Below are positions 12,181-24,137 of a stretch of 64,000 bases of DNA, piece by piece. The DNA is from Buddleja alternifolia. Its lineage: Eukaryota; Streptophyta; Magnoliopsida; Lamiales; Scrophulariaceae. The position numbers and the translations under genes are program-made. Within the stretch, counting starts at the first letter, position 1. Every line of letters begins with the position of its first letter. Under the pieces are notes generated by a model. It made no database searches, had not been told where the DNA came from, and was given only the letters and a program-made list of their open reading frames with translations. The DNA lies in assembly GCA_019426215.1 (NCBI GenBank), contig CM033395.1, positions 14,932,569-14,996,568 on the forward strand. The letters run 5' to 3'.

Positions 12181-12704
12181 GTGCGCATAAGGGCGGGCTC
12201 CATTAGTAGGGCTCAATTTTGTGAATCGTTGCCAACCGTCGAAAGAAACTTGGAGGGGGTCAAAAGGGGGCTGACAGTGGCCGATTCCACCCATTGGTGA
12301 TCTCAACCATGGTCGAGAAACCGTCCAACAGCTGCTAAATAGTGTGTGTGTGTGTTGCTCGACGGCGCACGTTGCATTGTCGGGCAGCATACACGGGTAT
12401 ACATACGCACACCACGTGCTTGATGGTTGGACCATCTCGACGTGGTGTGGTACACATGACCCGGGTCTTCAAGGACTCCCACCTGTGACCCATTTCTTGG
12501 TTTTGGAATCAACTTCCATGTGTTTTTGAGTTATTTAAAAGTTTTGAATTTTTAAAATTAGAAAAACTCGATTTTTCCTCAAAACGTATAAATCGCAAAG
12601 TTATGATTGTTTCAACTACATGATGGGTTTATGATTAATTTATGATTTGCACATTATCTTCATACGCTTGATGGTTGATTTGCATAATGGATGGATTGTG
12701 GGCG
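12181..12704. other. Unassigned segment between two copia remnants
   Basis: Base composition changes at about 12180: it is GC-richer to 12530, with a (TG)n run at 12340-12353, then AT-rich. ORFs on both strands overlap and lack recognisable features. The origin of the segment is unknown. Confidence 0.4.
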
Positions 12705-13155
12705 TGTTGGTTTTTTACATATAAAACGCAGCGGAAAAAGGAAATCCCACGGTGGTTCATCTCCGATTTCACATATTCAAGTCATGATTAGAAACGTGTA
12801 CCTTTCTTCGAGTTATTGAATTTTTCAGAACCAGCTTCTTGATCCTTTTCCAAGCAGCGAATCAACCACTGCCTCAAGTCACCACGCCGAAATTGAGAGC
12901 GAAAAATCCCTTTATTTTCTTCCCCTTGGACGGCTGAAGAGAGAGAGAGAGAGGTGGAGTTCTTTTGACTTGGAGAGAAAGATAATTAGTGAGGCTAGGG
13001 TTGATTATTTCCACTAAGTAGTATTTATACTACACAAGGATATAATCAAGCCTAAATTACTAAGGCCTAGGCGTCCACAATGGAGGCCCACTTGGGCGTT
13101 TTTTAAGACCTCGGGCTTAGTCCATGCATATGGTTTTAATTTAATTAATTATTTA
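12705..13155 (-). repeat. Copia LTR fragment, interrupted by Sirevirus-like element
   Basis: Starts TGTTGGTTTTTTACAT followed by AAACGCAGCGGAAA, which is the minus-strand version of the usual plant copia LTR end (TTTCCGCTGCG...CAACA). Sequence motifs (GGCGTCCACAATGGAGGCCC, TTAATTAATT) resemble the LTRs at 8496 and 58332. It stops at 13155, where another LTR begins. The remainder was not found downstream. Confidence 0.65.
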
Positions 13156-14631
13156 TGGTGGTCCCAAGTGGCCTATGAAAGGGTCTAGAAGGGGGGAGGG
13201 GTTGAATAGACCTTGAAGTCTATTTCGACTTCAAAAATTTTGTATCATTTTTAAGAGTTTGAACGCTTGGTAAGCAAATCGCTAGGTCAGGCGCTAAAGA
13301 TAGGATAACTTAGACTTAGTGATTTCGGCAGTTACCAAAGTAGGCCAATGCTTAAATCGCTTAATCAGGGTTAGCGCAGCGAAATTGAATTTTAAGCTTA
13401 AAGTTCTTTTAGCTAAATAATCGCTTAACCGTTTTAAAGCCTTTATAAAGATATGATGTGAATAGTAAAGTAAAGCAATAAAACAGTAAAAATGACATAA
13501 GATATGTAAGGTTCACTGGGTGTATGTAATCTCAGCTACGTCCTTCTTCTCCTTTACACTCGGAGGAAATCCACTAAGATGATAATCGAAGAATCACATA
13601 GAGGCTTCTACAAAATAGAGGATAAGGAAGATAATCTTGAGATCCTTGATCACACAGACTTCAGCTCCAATAGAGATCTTCTTCAACAAGCTTCTCTCAC
13701 ACAAAAATGTTGTTTGTAGATCAACAACTTTCTCACGCAGATGAAAAAGATTGAAGGTTTTCGTCATAGGTTTGTTTGATTTTGAGAAGTTCAAATAACT
13801 TGAGAAATCTCAATAAGAGTGTAGGGCTCTTCTATGAAGATGTTTGAGATATCAGTGACTGTCCTTGGAATGTATGTGAAAAGCTTGAAGGATTTTGGCT
13901 GTGGCGTATATTTCAGCAAAGTTTTAACCTTTTTCTTATGTATGTACGTATATGTTTAGAGTTTGCTGAAGGGTACTATTTATAGAGATTTCTTGGGATT
14001 TGTCCATTGAACACATGCAGGCGCGTGTCTCTCACGCAGCGCGTAAATAGCCTTTTCTCTGACATTCCTGAATTTCTGCTGTTACCGATTAGATGTTAGC
14101 AGACTTTGAACTCTGAATGCTGACAGTCTAGTTAAAAGGTAGCTTGTCCACAAGTCATTGGCCTTATTACATTTAATGCACTTATCAGACTTTTAATGCG
14201 TTTTGAATTTATTTCCCGTTGGAAATACATGCCCGTTGATGATTGCATTTAAGTCCTTCATGATTTGAGAATTTATTTAAGGTGAATCTGATCCTTGATC
14301 GCTTGAGTGTTTTGAGCGCTTGATTCATTGTCCCTGAAAAAGTTCTTTAGCGTTTGATAGACATTTAAGACAAATCTTCATCTTCACTTGACTTCAAACG
14401 CTGATCTTCAACTTCATCTCTGACAGACTCATCTAGAATTCTATCAGCGACTTGGTATCTAATACTTAGTCTAAAATCTATAAAGATAAAAATTACAAGC
14501 CTAACAAATTAATAAATTTTCAAACGCTTATATAAGAATTCTATGAAAGCATAAACTTACATTCTTTTGGGGTTTAACATAAAATCCTACTCTTGTCATT
14601 ATCAAAACATCTAACATGAAATTTCCTAACA
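13156..14631 (-). repeat. 3' LTR of Sirevirus-like element
   Basis: About 1476 bp. It shares its outer end (GGTCCCAAGTGGC, then GAAAGGGTCTAGAAGGGGGG) and inner end (ATGAAATTTCCTAACA) with the solo LTR at 22375-24061. Confidence 0.82.
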
Positions 14632-15057
14632 ATTTTCCCCTTTTTGATGATGTCAAGACCTTAACTCTTTTATAGTTCAATAGTTCGAAGAAAAGCCAAA
14701 AGATATAAATTAGCGTTAGAAAGTTAGTTGAGTTATCTAATGTTAGATTAGCTTTAACAAGATGTTTCAGCGTTCAATCATTCATTCATATAGTAAATTT
14801 GAAGCATACAATGATTACACTGAAAAACATAAAGCAACATAAGATAAAAGAAAATAAAGCAAGATAAGTAATCATCTTCTCTATCGCTTCTTCGACATTT
14901 CTTCCTGGAAGATTTCATTCGCTAGATCTAGGAGAACTCTGTCAATGTCAATCGTAGTTGTATGATAGACTTCGTTGTAGTCCACACGATTTTCTTTAGC
15001 GCTTACATTGAGTTCTAATAGCCTTTCAACCCAATCTCTTGGAGGAATTCCAAGCGT

Positions 15058-16237
15058 TTAGATAAGATCATGATAAAGATCTTGGACTCGATCATTTGAA
15101 GGCTTCCAGTTAAGAGGTCTCCTCAAGGGTCCATCATAAGCGTGAAGACCTATGCCCTCAAGAAAATCAACATTCAGATCAGGGAGCCTATGCCTGCCTC
15201 TGAAGTATCTTGGCTTACGCTTCTTTGTGAGCATCTTTTTCTGACTCACAATCTCTTCAAACATGGAGCGCCAATTTTTATTATCTGTTTTGGACATTGG
15301 CTCCTTGCCTTTGGCTTTAGGATCTTTTTTTGGATTTTCTTCTTCTTCCCCTTTCTTGAATTCATCAAGGGAAGAGCGTAGCTCAGCGATATCTCATCGG
15401 AGTAGTCTGACTTCATCAATGAGGAGGGCTACTTGCTCAGCGATACTCTGTCTTACTGAATTTGAAATATTGTGTCTTTCAGTATCCGCTGAAGCATTCT
15501 AAGCTAGCGAGCGATTAAACTTTTCAGATAGGCCGGTGATTAAGGGAACCATGCAGTCCAGTATTGAAGTAGTACTCTTGACCGCAGCATTTGAAATATC
15601 TCTACTTCTGGTATCTGAGGCAAGCCTGATGTGTGTTTCATCATTGGCTATCATTTTAGAGCAGGAACCCTCAATACTTTGGAGCGAGGTCCTTATTGTT
15701 TTTCTGAAATCTTTGGCCTCTTAATTGTTGTTTGAATCTGAGTCTGAGAAAGGAGGACACTCAGGAGATGAAAAGAGTCCATATGAGCTTGAAACTGCTG
15801 CCTTGCCTTGCCTTTTGATTTGTCTATGATGAAAGGTTCCTCGAGGTCTTCATCAATCTCGTCCTGAACTTCCTGAATCGCTTGATCAACAGATTAAGTT
15901 GCAGCGTCTATTTGCGCAACTTAATCAACAAGTGGAATCTCGACTACTGGATCGCTGGGGGCATCTGCCATTTGGATATCAGCGTCTTGAGTTCAACAGT
16001 AGGAGGCTCGTCCACTTGTAATTCTGTGATTTCCACAGAAGACGGTCTTTGAACAGGGATGACCCAGATTGGGCCAATCGTTCCTAGAACATGCCTTGGA
16101 CTTAGGTAGAATGATTTCGGGATGAAAAATAAAGCGTCTTTGCGCTCTTCAGTACTGAACGCCAGATCAGCGACTTTTGGGATCACTACACAAGATGTGT
16201 AAGATTTGATGAAGTCCATTAAGAAAGGCATCAGCAC
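15058..16237 (-). pseudogene. Remnant of the 3' accessory ORF of the Sirevirus-like element
   Basis: Two minus-strand blocks survive. The block at 15944-16237 contains FSTEERKDALFFIPKSFYLS. The block at about 15058-15390 begins with a charged low-complexity linker (EFKKGEEEENPKKDPKAKGK), then YFRGRHRLPDLNVDFLEGIG, and ends in a stop. The frame between them is broken. Position between pol and the 3' LTR fits the env-like/accessory ORF of Sireviruses, but I cannot recognise a domain and assign no function. Confidence 0.4.
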
Positions 16238-16419
16238 TAGAGCTAGCGCTTAATCCACTGGCCCAACGAGAGAGGATTTGGGCCACTCGGATCTCGGGAT
16301 GAAGACTACCGCTTAGTCCAACGATGAGAAAAATTGGTGGCGTCTTTGGAAAGTGAAGGGGGCTGCACATAGAAAGTTTTTACTATGGCATTTTTGAAAT
16401 AATCAGATTCCGACTAATT

Positions 16420-17393
16420 CTTTTTTGAGAGATCGTTATATCATGACTAATGTCGAGTGCAAGTTCTGTATCCACACATAAGAAACGAGCATGCATGCCC
16501 TTCAGGACTGCAACTTGGCTGCGGAAGTTTGGCACATGTTGGTTGCTACTCAATATAAGCAGACTTTCTTCACAAAAAATGCTTTGGAATGGGTTGTTGG
16601 AACTTGACGACACCAGCTAACAGTACGAATGGTGTGATGATTGGGATATTATTTTTACTGAAACTGTTAATCTCCTTTGGCAGGTTCGTAATGAAGCCAT
16701 TCACGGTGACGAGGATCTCTACCCAACGCTGGATTTCAATGTACTCAAGCAACGCATCATGGAAGCTCGCAGGCTTCTCCCAAGTGTTAAGGATACGCAA
16801 AACCAAATTCAGTATGTGGGATGGGAAAGAACACTAGAAAACTTAGCTAAAGTTTATGCTAATGTCGCCGTTCACCGTAGCAAAGGTCAAGAGTGCGAAG
16901 AAGCGAGTGTGGGTGGATTCTTTCGAAACAAACATGGCATTCAGATGAATGATTTTCGAAGTCACATAGGAAGATGTACTCTGTTGGAAGCAGAGCTCCA
17001 GGAAATTTTGAAGGGTCTTCACATTGAATGGGACACGCACTTACCAAAAATCACGATGGAAATAGACAATTGTGAGGCATGGCAAAGCATCAAGGAGGAG
17101 TCCTTTCCTCATAGATATTTTGGAATAATTAAAGACATTCGTGACATGCTTGGTCGCTCATGGCAAGCCAACATTGTGCACATCCTAAGAGAAGCAAATC
17201 GAACTGCTGATTGCTTGGCCAAATCAGGGATCGATTGACAAATGGAGATGATACAACAAGCTTTTGGGGCTATCCTTCGACGTTATGAACAAGATTTCTT
17301 TGGCATTAAGGGGGTTTTGAGAAGTAACTACTAATCCGAATTTGTCAGATTAGGAGACTAGGGTATCCCCGTTCACGATGTAACAAAAAAAAA
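16420..17393 (+). pseudogene. 5'-truncated LINE: ORF2 zinc-binding and RNase H domains with poly(A) tail
   Basis: A reverse-transcriptase-associated zinc-binding block is visible at about 16440-16560 (VECKFC, then SMHALQDCNLAAEVWHML), broken by stops. It is followed by the linker VRNEAIHGDEDLYPTLD and, in one open frame at 16759-17238, an RNase H-like domain of the RVT_3 type: GGFFRNKHGIQ, then EAELQEILKGLHI, and the C-terminal REANRTADCLAKSG before a stop. About 145 bp of 3' UTR end in an A-run at 17383-17393. This layout is the 3' end of a plant L1-type LINE, 5'-truncated as is usual for target-primed insertion. No TSD could be fixed because the 5' junction with the Sirevirus-like element is unclear. 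Confidence 0.82.
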
Positions 17394-17775
17394 ATAGGTC
17401 AGAAATTATTCTTTCCTTTTCAATGGTTCTCAATGGGTATTTATATCTCGAAAGTTACATCATGGTATCATGAGCCCTATCTTCTGGGCCATGCCTATTA
17501 ATGTGATAGGGGGGAAGACTACAGTTGGCCTACGTATATAGGTACGTACAATCCTGAGAGAATATATATCATGATTCATGGGCTACGCACATTGCTATAG
17601 TTGTGAACCATTGGATATGTATTACGCGGTACCCGATCTTAGACCTGACAGAACGAAATAATGACGTCACTTTGAGACATCATTATTTATGGTTATTAAA
17701 GCAAGTATCAAGGTTTGACTCTTTGGTGCGATATGTACCTTTTTTAGTTATTTTTTCTTTTCAAGAAAAGGTATG

Positions 17776-17809
<34 letters not shown>
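17394..17809. other. Intergenic, ends in (AT)n microsatellite
   Basis: No gene is recognised. An (AT)n run at 17781-17809 is the target of the next element. Confidence 0.6.
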
Positions 17810-17813
<4 letters not shown>

Positions 17814-17980
17814 CAAGATCTAATACACACTATATATTAAATAAGATATAAGACCCAATCTACACCATTGGATCCATTAAATACAACCGTCCAAAATGGA
17901 AGCAAAAATAGGCTGGAAAATTGATTCCAATTGGATCAGGGGTATAATAGTCAATCTCAATCATCACTCCTCCGCCATGG

Positions 17981-18184
17981 CCTTCCTTCGAAGATGTTGA
18001 GGCCGCCATTTCTGTACTCCAAACCTTTGAAACAGAGCAAAACATTCAATTGGAGGAGATCTCGAAACAGCAGTCACCACAAGACGTGCTGCCGGCGCTG
18101 TTCGTCGTGCTTCAAGACGTGAAGAAAGCTATGGTGTCGTTTCAAATCCACGAGCAGAGGAGAGAGTCGGCGCAATTGAGTTGA
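17981..18184 (+). pseudogene. Captured gene fragment resembling the N-terminal region of PIRL (Ras-group LRR) proteins
   Basis: A 68-codon open frame ending in TGA has coding-like composition within an AT-rich element. Key stretches are EDVEAAISVLQTFETEQNIQ, LEEISKQQSPQDVLPALFVV and LQDVKKAMVSFQIHEQRRES. The pattern 'ExA..VL...E.Eq..rLEEIskq..p.dVP.eLFfVLQe....v.FQ..EQrrEa' is what I recall for the segment before the leucine-rich repeats in plant intracellular Ras-group-related LRR proteins. The leucine-rich repeats themselves are absent and no start codon is in frame nearby, so this is a fragment. The assignment is from memory and needs a protein search. Confidence 0.5.
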
Positions 18185-18534
18185 GTTGGATAGATTTTTC
18201 AGGTGTTTGAGTCTTGTTCAAAAGGCTTCTGTGTTGGTGAAACAGGGTGATTGTGGTGGTGGTGAAATTGGAATATAACTGAATGTTATATCACAGTTAA
18301 AATACAGTAACTTGTGTATCATTATACAGTCAATATAACTATGATATACAGTATGTTAATATATAACATACAGTAAATATTGAATACATGTTAAAATATT
18401 ATTGAAACATGTTAAAGAGCACATTCTATATCTCTATACACTACATACAACCTCGTTATATAGCATGCGTAATTAAATGATACAGTGTGTTAACATATAA
18501 CATGCAATTATTAATGAGACATCTTACTGTATGA

Positions 18535-18835
18535 TTGGTTATAAGATACTATATAATGTGTTATAATATACTGTATAATAGCTTATAAGATAATGTATAA
18601 TGGTTTATAAGATTGTAACTGAACAATGTATAAACACACACTTTATAATGTGTTATAATATATTGTATAATGTTGTATAATATACTGTATAATTGCTTAT
18701 AAGATACTATATAATGGTTTATAAGATTGTAACTGAACAATGCATAAACACACACTGTATAATGTGTTATAATATATTGTATAATGTGTTATAATATAAT
18801 GTATAATGACTTATAAGATACTGTATATCAGAACT
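18535..18835. repeat. AT-rich tandem repeat inside the Mutator-like element
   Basis: Units of roughly 110-120 bp built from TTATAAGATACTGTATAATG, GTTTATAAGATTGTAACTGA and ATGTATAAACACACACT. Two to three copies are adjacent and a further partial copy lies at 19020-19130. Short ORFs here only reflect the repeat. Confidence 0.8.
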
Positions 18836-19690
18836 TTATACATTAATATTAGACTTATGTAGTGTCGTAAGGACTAAGTTTATTCATGTTACGAAATAAG
18901 ATAAAAAAATTAATGTTCATCAACAAAATAACACATCCTTAAGATCTAATCAATCAAATTATACAACGTGCGGGTTTGTTGATTCATTTCAATAGCCCTT
19001 CTCTTTTCCAAGAACTAAAGTAACAATGTATAAACACACACTGTATAATGTGTTATAATATACTATATAATGTTTTATAACATACTATATAGTGACTTAT
19101 AAGATATTGTATAATGGTTTATAAGAGTTGTGTACATACATACATACATACTCATCTACATCTCTCTTCCTATCTACGAAACCTCAATCTTCATCTGTTA
19201 TGATTTCTTGATTCTCTTTGCTTTTATATACTTTAATTCGAATTTTTTTATAGTCAATCTGTGAGTTGTTTTGGAAATGGGGGAGCAGAGGGGGAGTAAT
19301 AACCGGTGGAACTGGGAGGTGACGGGGTTTGCATATTAAAAAGGGAAGAGGAATCTGTTATTGCATAGGTTTGTTAGACCTATTGACTAAACTGCCCTTA
19401 TCATCATTAAATCAAATATTAAAACAGAAATAATGGCTTTAATTATGACCTTGGGATCAAATGGTTTAAATGGTTTAGATTGAGTCTTATATCTTACCTA
19501 AAGTTTAGGGATGTATTTGATCCATACCCTATATATATATATATATATTATTCCATACCTTTTCCTCACGGGTGTATCATATATAAAACTTTCTCCTCAC
19601 AAGTGTCATATATAAAGGCCAGTGATAACGCCAAAGCAGAATTACAAAATTGACTTTTTTGCACTTCAATCTTCCGATCCCAGACTCTAT

Positions 19691-20957
19691 GGCTATGTTT
19701 TGGAATGGTATTTTGGTGAGAATTACACGTGGAAAATTTATGGGGACACGTGCATGTTTGGTGAGTTTGTGTTTGGTTTTATTTTGGGAGTTGGTTTTGG
19801 GGTGTTTTTTTTTTTTGTGAGTTAGTGTTTGGTTTTGTTTCCAGAGAGAACAAAAGTTACTGTAGCAGTCAAATAATGAAGCTTTTGTCTGTTAATGATT
19901 GAAAGTTATAATATAATATTAAGTTTGTAATAATAGTTATATATATGAATATATATATATATATGTAAGTAATAGTAGTTGATATATATATATATATTAA
20001 TTTTTATGAATATATAAAAATAAATTATATTTATATATGTAGGTAGTCTATTTAAATCAACCTAATTGTTATTTTATGAAATATTAGGTAGTCGTTCCCA
20101 GGATTTGAAAATGTTCATACCTATTCCAACCTTCTTAATATAAAGATGGTATATATTATTAATAAAGTACAATTATAGAGAAAATTCATCTAATGCGCCA
20201 TCATCATCTATCACTTCACTATAATTAAGATATTATTGAAATTCAATTTTGAGATGATCCATGCTTGCTTGTCCACCATCTACTTTGAATATATATGTGT
20301 GTGTTATGTATATATATAGATCTTCGATATATTCAGTATATATATAAATATATAGACCATATATATTTACAACAAATTATATATACATATACTATTTCAC
20401 AAGCCACGATTATTTGAAATATTAATTACACAAACAAACATGACATGAATTAAATATTTGTTCAACACCAAACAACTTCAACAAAAACAAACAAGACAAA
20501 AAATTTCGATTTTTTTTTATTCAGTACTATTTCTTATGGTAGAATTACAAACAAACCAAAAAATTTCTATTCTAAATGTTAATGGTATCTAACGTACTAA
20601 GAAATCAATGAAAATTTATATTATAAAAAATATACTAAATTGAAAAAAGAAAAAAAAAAGAGACGCTAATAGGCAGGAAGGAGAGAGAGAGAGATAGAGA
20701 GGAGTGCAGAGAGAAGAGAGAGAGCGAGATAGAGAGGAGAGAGAAGAGGGTACGCTGTAGAGAGAAAAGAAAATGAGAGAAAAAAAACAAAACTAGGGTC
20801 AAAAAAATGTAGGGATACACCTAAGCTGTAGATAGAAATTATTATGTTTTATTGAACAAAAAAAGTAAATTATTTTTTGCCCAAATTATGTGAACCAAAC
20901 ATGATTGAGCCGAAATATTGGACCAAAATGGATATGGAAACATGACCAAACATAGCC
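19691..20957. mobile_element. Possible Harbinger/Tourist-like element
   Basis: Ends GGCTATGTTTTGG at the left and CCAAACATAGCC at the right, giving a short inverted repeat GGCTATGTTTGG. Both sides are followed by TAT, a possible 3-bp duplication. The interior is AT-rich with a (GA)n/(CT)n tract at 20680-20760 and no transposase. The terminal match is short, so this is tentative. Confidence 0.45.
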
Positions 20958-21321
20958 TATATACTTCGACTCTTCTAACACCACCCCTTCATTTCTTAAT
21001 TCTGCTGCCAAGAACACCATTACGAAATCAAACTTAAATTCGTGTGCTGCTTGATATATTTTTCTGGTTACAAATTAAAAGTGTTCGTCTCCTCTCCATT
21101 TAAGGCTCCATCACCATCTGTTGCTTCTTATCATTATTTGACTGGATTATCTGTGAATGATTTGCTCCACCGTTCAAATAATCGGAGTTGCAATTATATG
21201 TATGAAGTTTGATAGTCCAATTTGATTTTGTATACACAAATCTCCTACCAGCAACATACAGATAACCTGGAGATGGTTGACGGAGGATTCAGCTTTGTGA
21301 AACCAGATGGGTGAATAGAAC

Positions 21322-22325
21322 TAGGGCAGTTCATCGGTTCGGTTCGGTTCGAACCAAAAATTCGGTTAACCAAGAATTCGGTTTGCTGAAAAAGAGATTG
21401 GTTAAAACCGAATTTTTTCGGTTCGGTTCGATTTTCGGTTAACCGAATTTAATTAAAAATTAAAAAAAAAGGAAATTTTTGATTTTTTTTTATTCGGTTT
21501 TTGGTTCGGTTCGGTCGAAAACCGAACCGAAAATTCGGTTAACCAAGAACTCGGTTTGCCGAAAAAGAGATCGGTTAAAACCGAATTTTTTCGGTTCGGT
21601 TCGGTTTTCGGTTAACCGAATTTAATTAAAAATTAAAAAAACAAGAAGGAAATTTTTGGTTTTTTAATTCGCACTAATACTATCACTATTTTCTTTTTAA
21701 TAAACAGACTATCTGCATTAGCTCCAAAATTATAGCTGAATTTAAACTGCACTATTTTCTTTTTGCCACTGGTGTAAACGAGTAAACAATAAAATTATAT
21801 GACATGTTAATTGTAAACCTCAAGTCAGCCATGGCAAACTATATATTTTCCTGCAAATTACAAACCCTATATTTTTGGCCTATCCTAGCGCGGTGTAGTA
21901 GTGCTGCTTGGCCTCAAAAATTCAAATGGTATGAAATCCAAAGGAAACAGATATGCATGGAGCCGACTGTCAAACTGTTGGAGTCTGAATCGGAGTCAGC
22001 GGCGGCGAGCTGTTGGGGCTGGGGCAGAGGGGCGAGCTGTTCGGTTTCAGATTTGGGGGCAGAGCATTTCAGATTTGGGTAGGGCTCTTCATTTGGGGGC
22101 TGAAATAATATAACATAAATAATATATAATAATATATATTAAAAAAATAAAAAAAAATTCGGTTTTCGGTTCGGTTCGGTTAACCGAACCCTAAAACTGA
22201 AACCAAACCGAAAGCCGAATTTCTGAAAAAAATAAAGCCGAAAACCGAACTGAAATTTTCGGTTCGAACCGAATTTTCGGTTTTCAGGCGGTTAACCGAA
22301 TTTCCGATTTTTTTGGACAGCCCTA
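21322..22325. mobile_element. Non-autonomous hAT element rich in CGGTT repeats
   Basis: A perfect 8-bp TSD, AATAGAAC, flanks the element (21314-21321 and 22326-22333). Termini are TAGGGCAGTTCA at the left and TGGACAGCCCTA at the right. Subterminal regions are packed with CGGTTCGGTT and CGGTTAACCGAA words in both orientations, plus an internal tandem duplication of about 180 bp (21350-21470 against 21530-21640). An 8-bp TSD with a TAGGG terminus fits hAT. There is no transposase. Confidence 0.88.
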
Positions 22326-22374
22326 AATAGAACTCGAGCCTTTACACATAATCCAATAAATGTATAAAGGGTAA

Positions 22375-24061
22375 TGTTGGTCCCAAGTGGCATATGAAAG
22401 GGTCTAGAAGGGGGGGGGGGTTGAAGAGATCCTGAAGTCTTTTTCGATTTCAAAAAGTTTCGTACTAAAAGATTTTTGGACGCTTGAAAAGATAGACGCT
22501 TGAAGTGTCTAACGCTTGACTTAAGCGTTCACTTAAAAATATTAGCGCTTTGGCGAAACGTCTGATGAAGACTGTTTTTAGGAAGTTAACTCAAACTTCA
22601 AGATTTGAATACTTTGACCAAGTAGGTTAAGCGTTCAGTTCTTTAATCAGTGTTAGCACAGCGGAATAATTTTTGAGTCTTCTCCTTGAAAGCTTTAGTG
22701 TCACAAGAGGTTTCTTAGTTGATTAGTGTTTGATTGTGTTTTACTTAATCAGTTTATGCAATGATATGATAGATAAAAGAATTGATTGAAAAGTAAATGA
22801 CACAATATTTGTAAGGTTCGTTGGGTGGTGTAATCCCAACTACGTCCTTCTTCTCCTCGAACACTTGGAGGCAATCCACCAAAATGATTCTCAAAGAATC
22901 ACACAGAATCTTCTACAAATTAGGGAGAGATGGATGTCGATGACTTGATCTCCTTGATCACACAGATTTCTGCTCCAAATCACTTCAATCCCGTTGCTTC
23001 TTTCACCCAGAAATATGGCAAGTATCCAACTTCGACTTCACACAGATCGCGAGGCTTGGATAGGGGTTTTTCTAAAAAGGTTTGTTTGATTTTGATGAAG
23101 TTCAAACAACTGGAATATCTCAATAGTAGTGTAGTTTCTTCAAAAAGAATGTTTGAGATATTGGGTTGACTGTTTCAGGATTTGATGAAAAGCAAAGAGA
23201 ATATTTTCTTGAGTATTTTGGCTTTTCTGAAAGTTTAAGGAATGAAACTTCAATGCAACAACAATTTGGCTTGATGATTGTTCTATATGTTGTTTGGCTT
23301 GTTGTTGAAGTTCAATTTATAGGCATTCTTGGAAAAAGTGTCCGTTTGACACATGCAAAGGCGCGTGTCTCTCACTTTCGCGAGTGAATAACTTTTGTCC
23401 TTTTTCCTAAAAATCTGCTGCACAAAAGTTGGTGTTGCAGTCTTTGAATAGTTGACAGTCCAATAGGGTGGCTTCTCCGTACGTCCGAAAGTGCTTATCA
23501 CATTTAATGCTCTTATCAGCATTTAATGCATTTGAATTAAAGGCCCGTTGGCATTTAATGCACTGAGAATATTTCCATTAAACTCCTTTCGATCTAACGC
23601 TTCAGGAGAATGTTTGTCATTTGATAGACGCTTCATTCATGAGCTGAAAGTTCCATTTAATCTGGAGGATTATTTAATGTTTAGACGCTTGGAAAAGTCT
23701 TCAGACTTCATTTAGAAGTGTAGACGCTTGAGACTTCAGTCTTCGTTACTTGACACCTCACTCAGAACATGTCAGGCGCTTAGAGTGAACTTCTTCAAAC
23801 TTCATTCACTATTGATTTCTTGGACGCTTGGAGTCTTCAGATTTCGCAGTCTTGATAAGCTCACTCAGAAAGTATCAAACGCTTAATCTAACCGACTTCT
23901 TGATCTAAGAATGTCAAAAGTAAAAGATAAAATAAAGCCTATACATTTCTAATGTTCAAATGCTTATACAAGTATCTATGAAATTTAAGCGTACATAACT
24001 TTGGGATCTAACAAGATTCCTAATTGTCATCATCAAAATCTTAACAGGAAATTTCCTATCA
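22375..24061 (-). mobile_element. Solo LTR of the Sirevirus-like family
   Basis: About 1687 bp from TGTTGGTCCCAAGTGG to AAATTTCCTATCA, flanked by a perfect 5-bp TSD, GGTAA (22370-22374 and 24062-24066). It is homologous to the LTR at 13156-14631. No internal sequence remains, so it arose by LTR-LTR recombination. Confidence 0.9.
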
Positions 24062-24137
24062 GGTAAAAGTGTCAATTTGCGCAATTTGCTCTGGCAAGAC
24101 GAGAGTTGCTCTGGCTGTATCATTCGCCATATATAAA

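Larger units (their letters stand above)
13156..16380 (-). mobile_element. Sirevirus-like copia element, 3' part
   Basis: A minus-oriented LTR (13156-14631) is followed by the Sirevirus-type polypurine tract, which reads CATCATCAAAAAGGGGAAAA then TTGTTAGG on the minus strand (14632-14652). The interior to about 16380 holds broken minus-strand frames at the position of the extra ORF that Sireviruses carry between pol and the 3' LTR. No reverse transcriptase is present, so the element is truncated. The right boundary is approximate because a LINE follows directly. Confidence 0.72.
17810..19530. mobile_element. Mutator-like element carrying a host gene fragment (Pack-MULE candidate)
   Basis: Long inverted termini: left GGGTCAAGATCTAATACA with ATAAGATATAAGACCCAATC; right end, reverse complemented, GGGTATGGATCAAATACA with GTAAGATATAAGACTCAATC. 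Arm length is at least 80 bp. Both sides are (TA)n, so the TSD lies within TATATATATA and cannot be resolved. No transposase is present. The interior contains a coding-like fragment (17981-18184) and an AT-rich tandem repeat (18535-18835 and 19020-19130). Confidence 0.82.
19617..24128. mobile_element. Mutator-like element with 9-bp TSD, host to nested elements
   Basis: The 9-bp duplication ATATATAAA flanks the element (19608-19616 and 24129-24137). Left end GGCCAGTGATAACGCCAAAG; right end reverse complemented GGCGAATGATACAGCCAGAG. The same terminal word (TGATRA-GCCAGAGC) ends the elements at 51995-53269 and 54708-55795. Subtracting the nested solo LTR and its TSD leaves about 2.8 kb. No transposase is recognised. 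Confidence 0.82.

Noticed and set aside
16759..17238. Stand-alone RNase H host gene
   Set aside because: Upstream zinc-binding remnants and a downstream poly(A) tract mark it as the 3' end of a LINE.
20635..20820. Minus-strand ORF rich in Phe, Leu and Ser
   Set aside because: Translation of (GA)n/(CT)n microsatellite sequence.
21340..21360. GGTTCGGTTCGAACC considered as a Pol III B box or tRNA gene
   Set aside because: It belongs to the CGGTT repeat field of the hAT element; no A box or cloverleaf is present.
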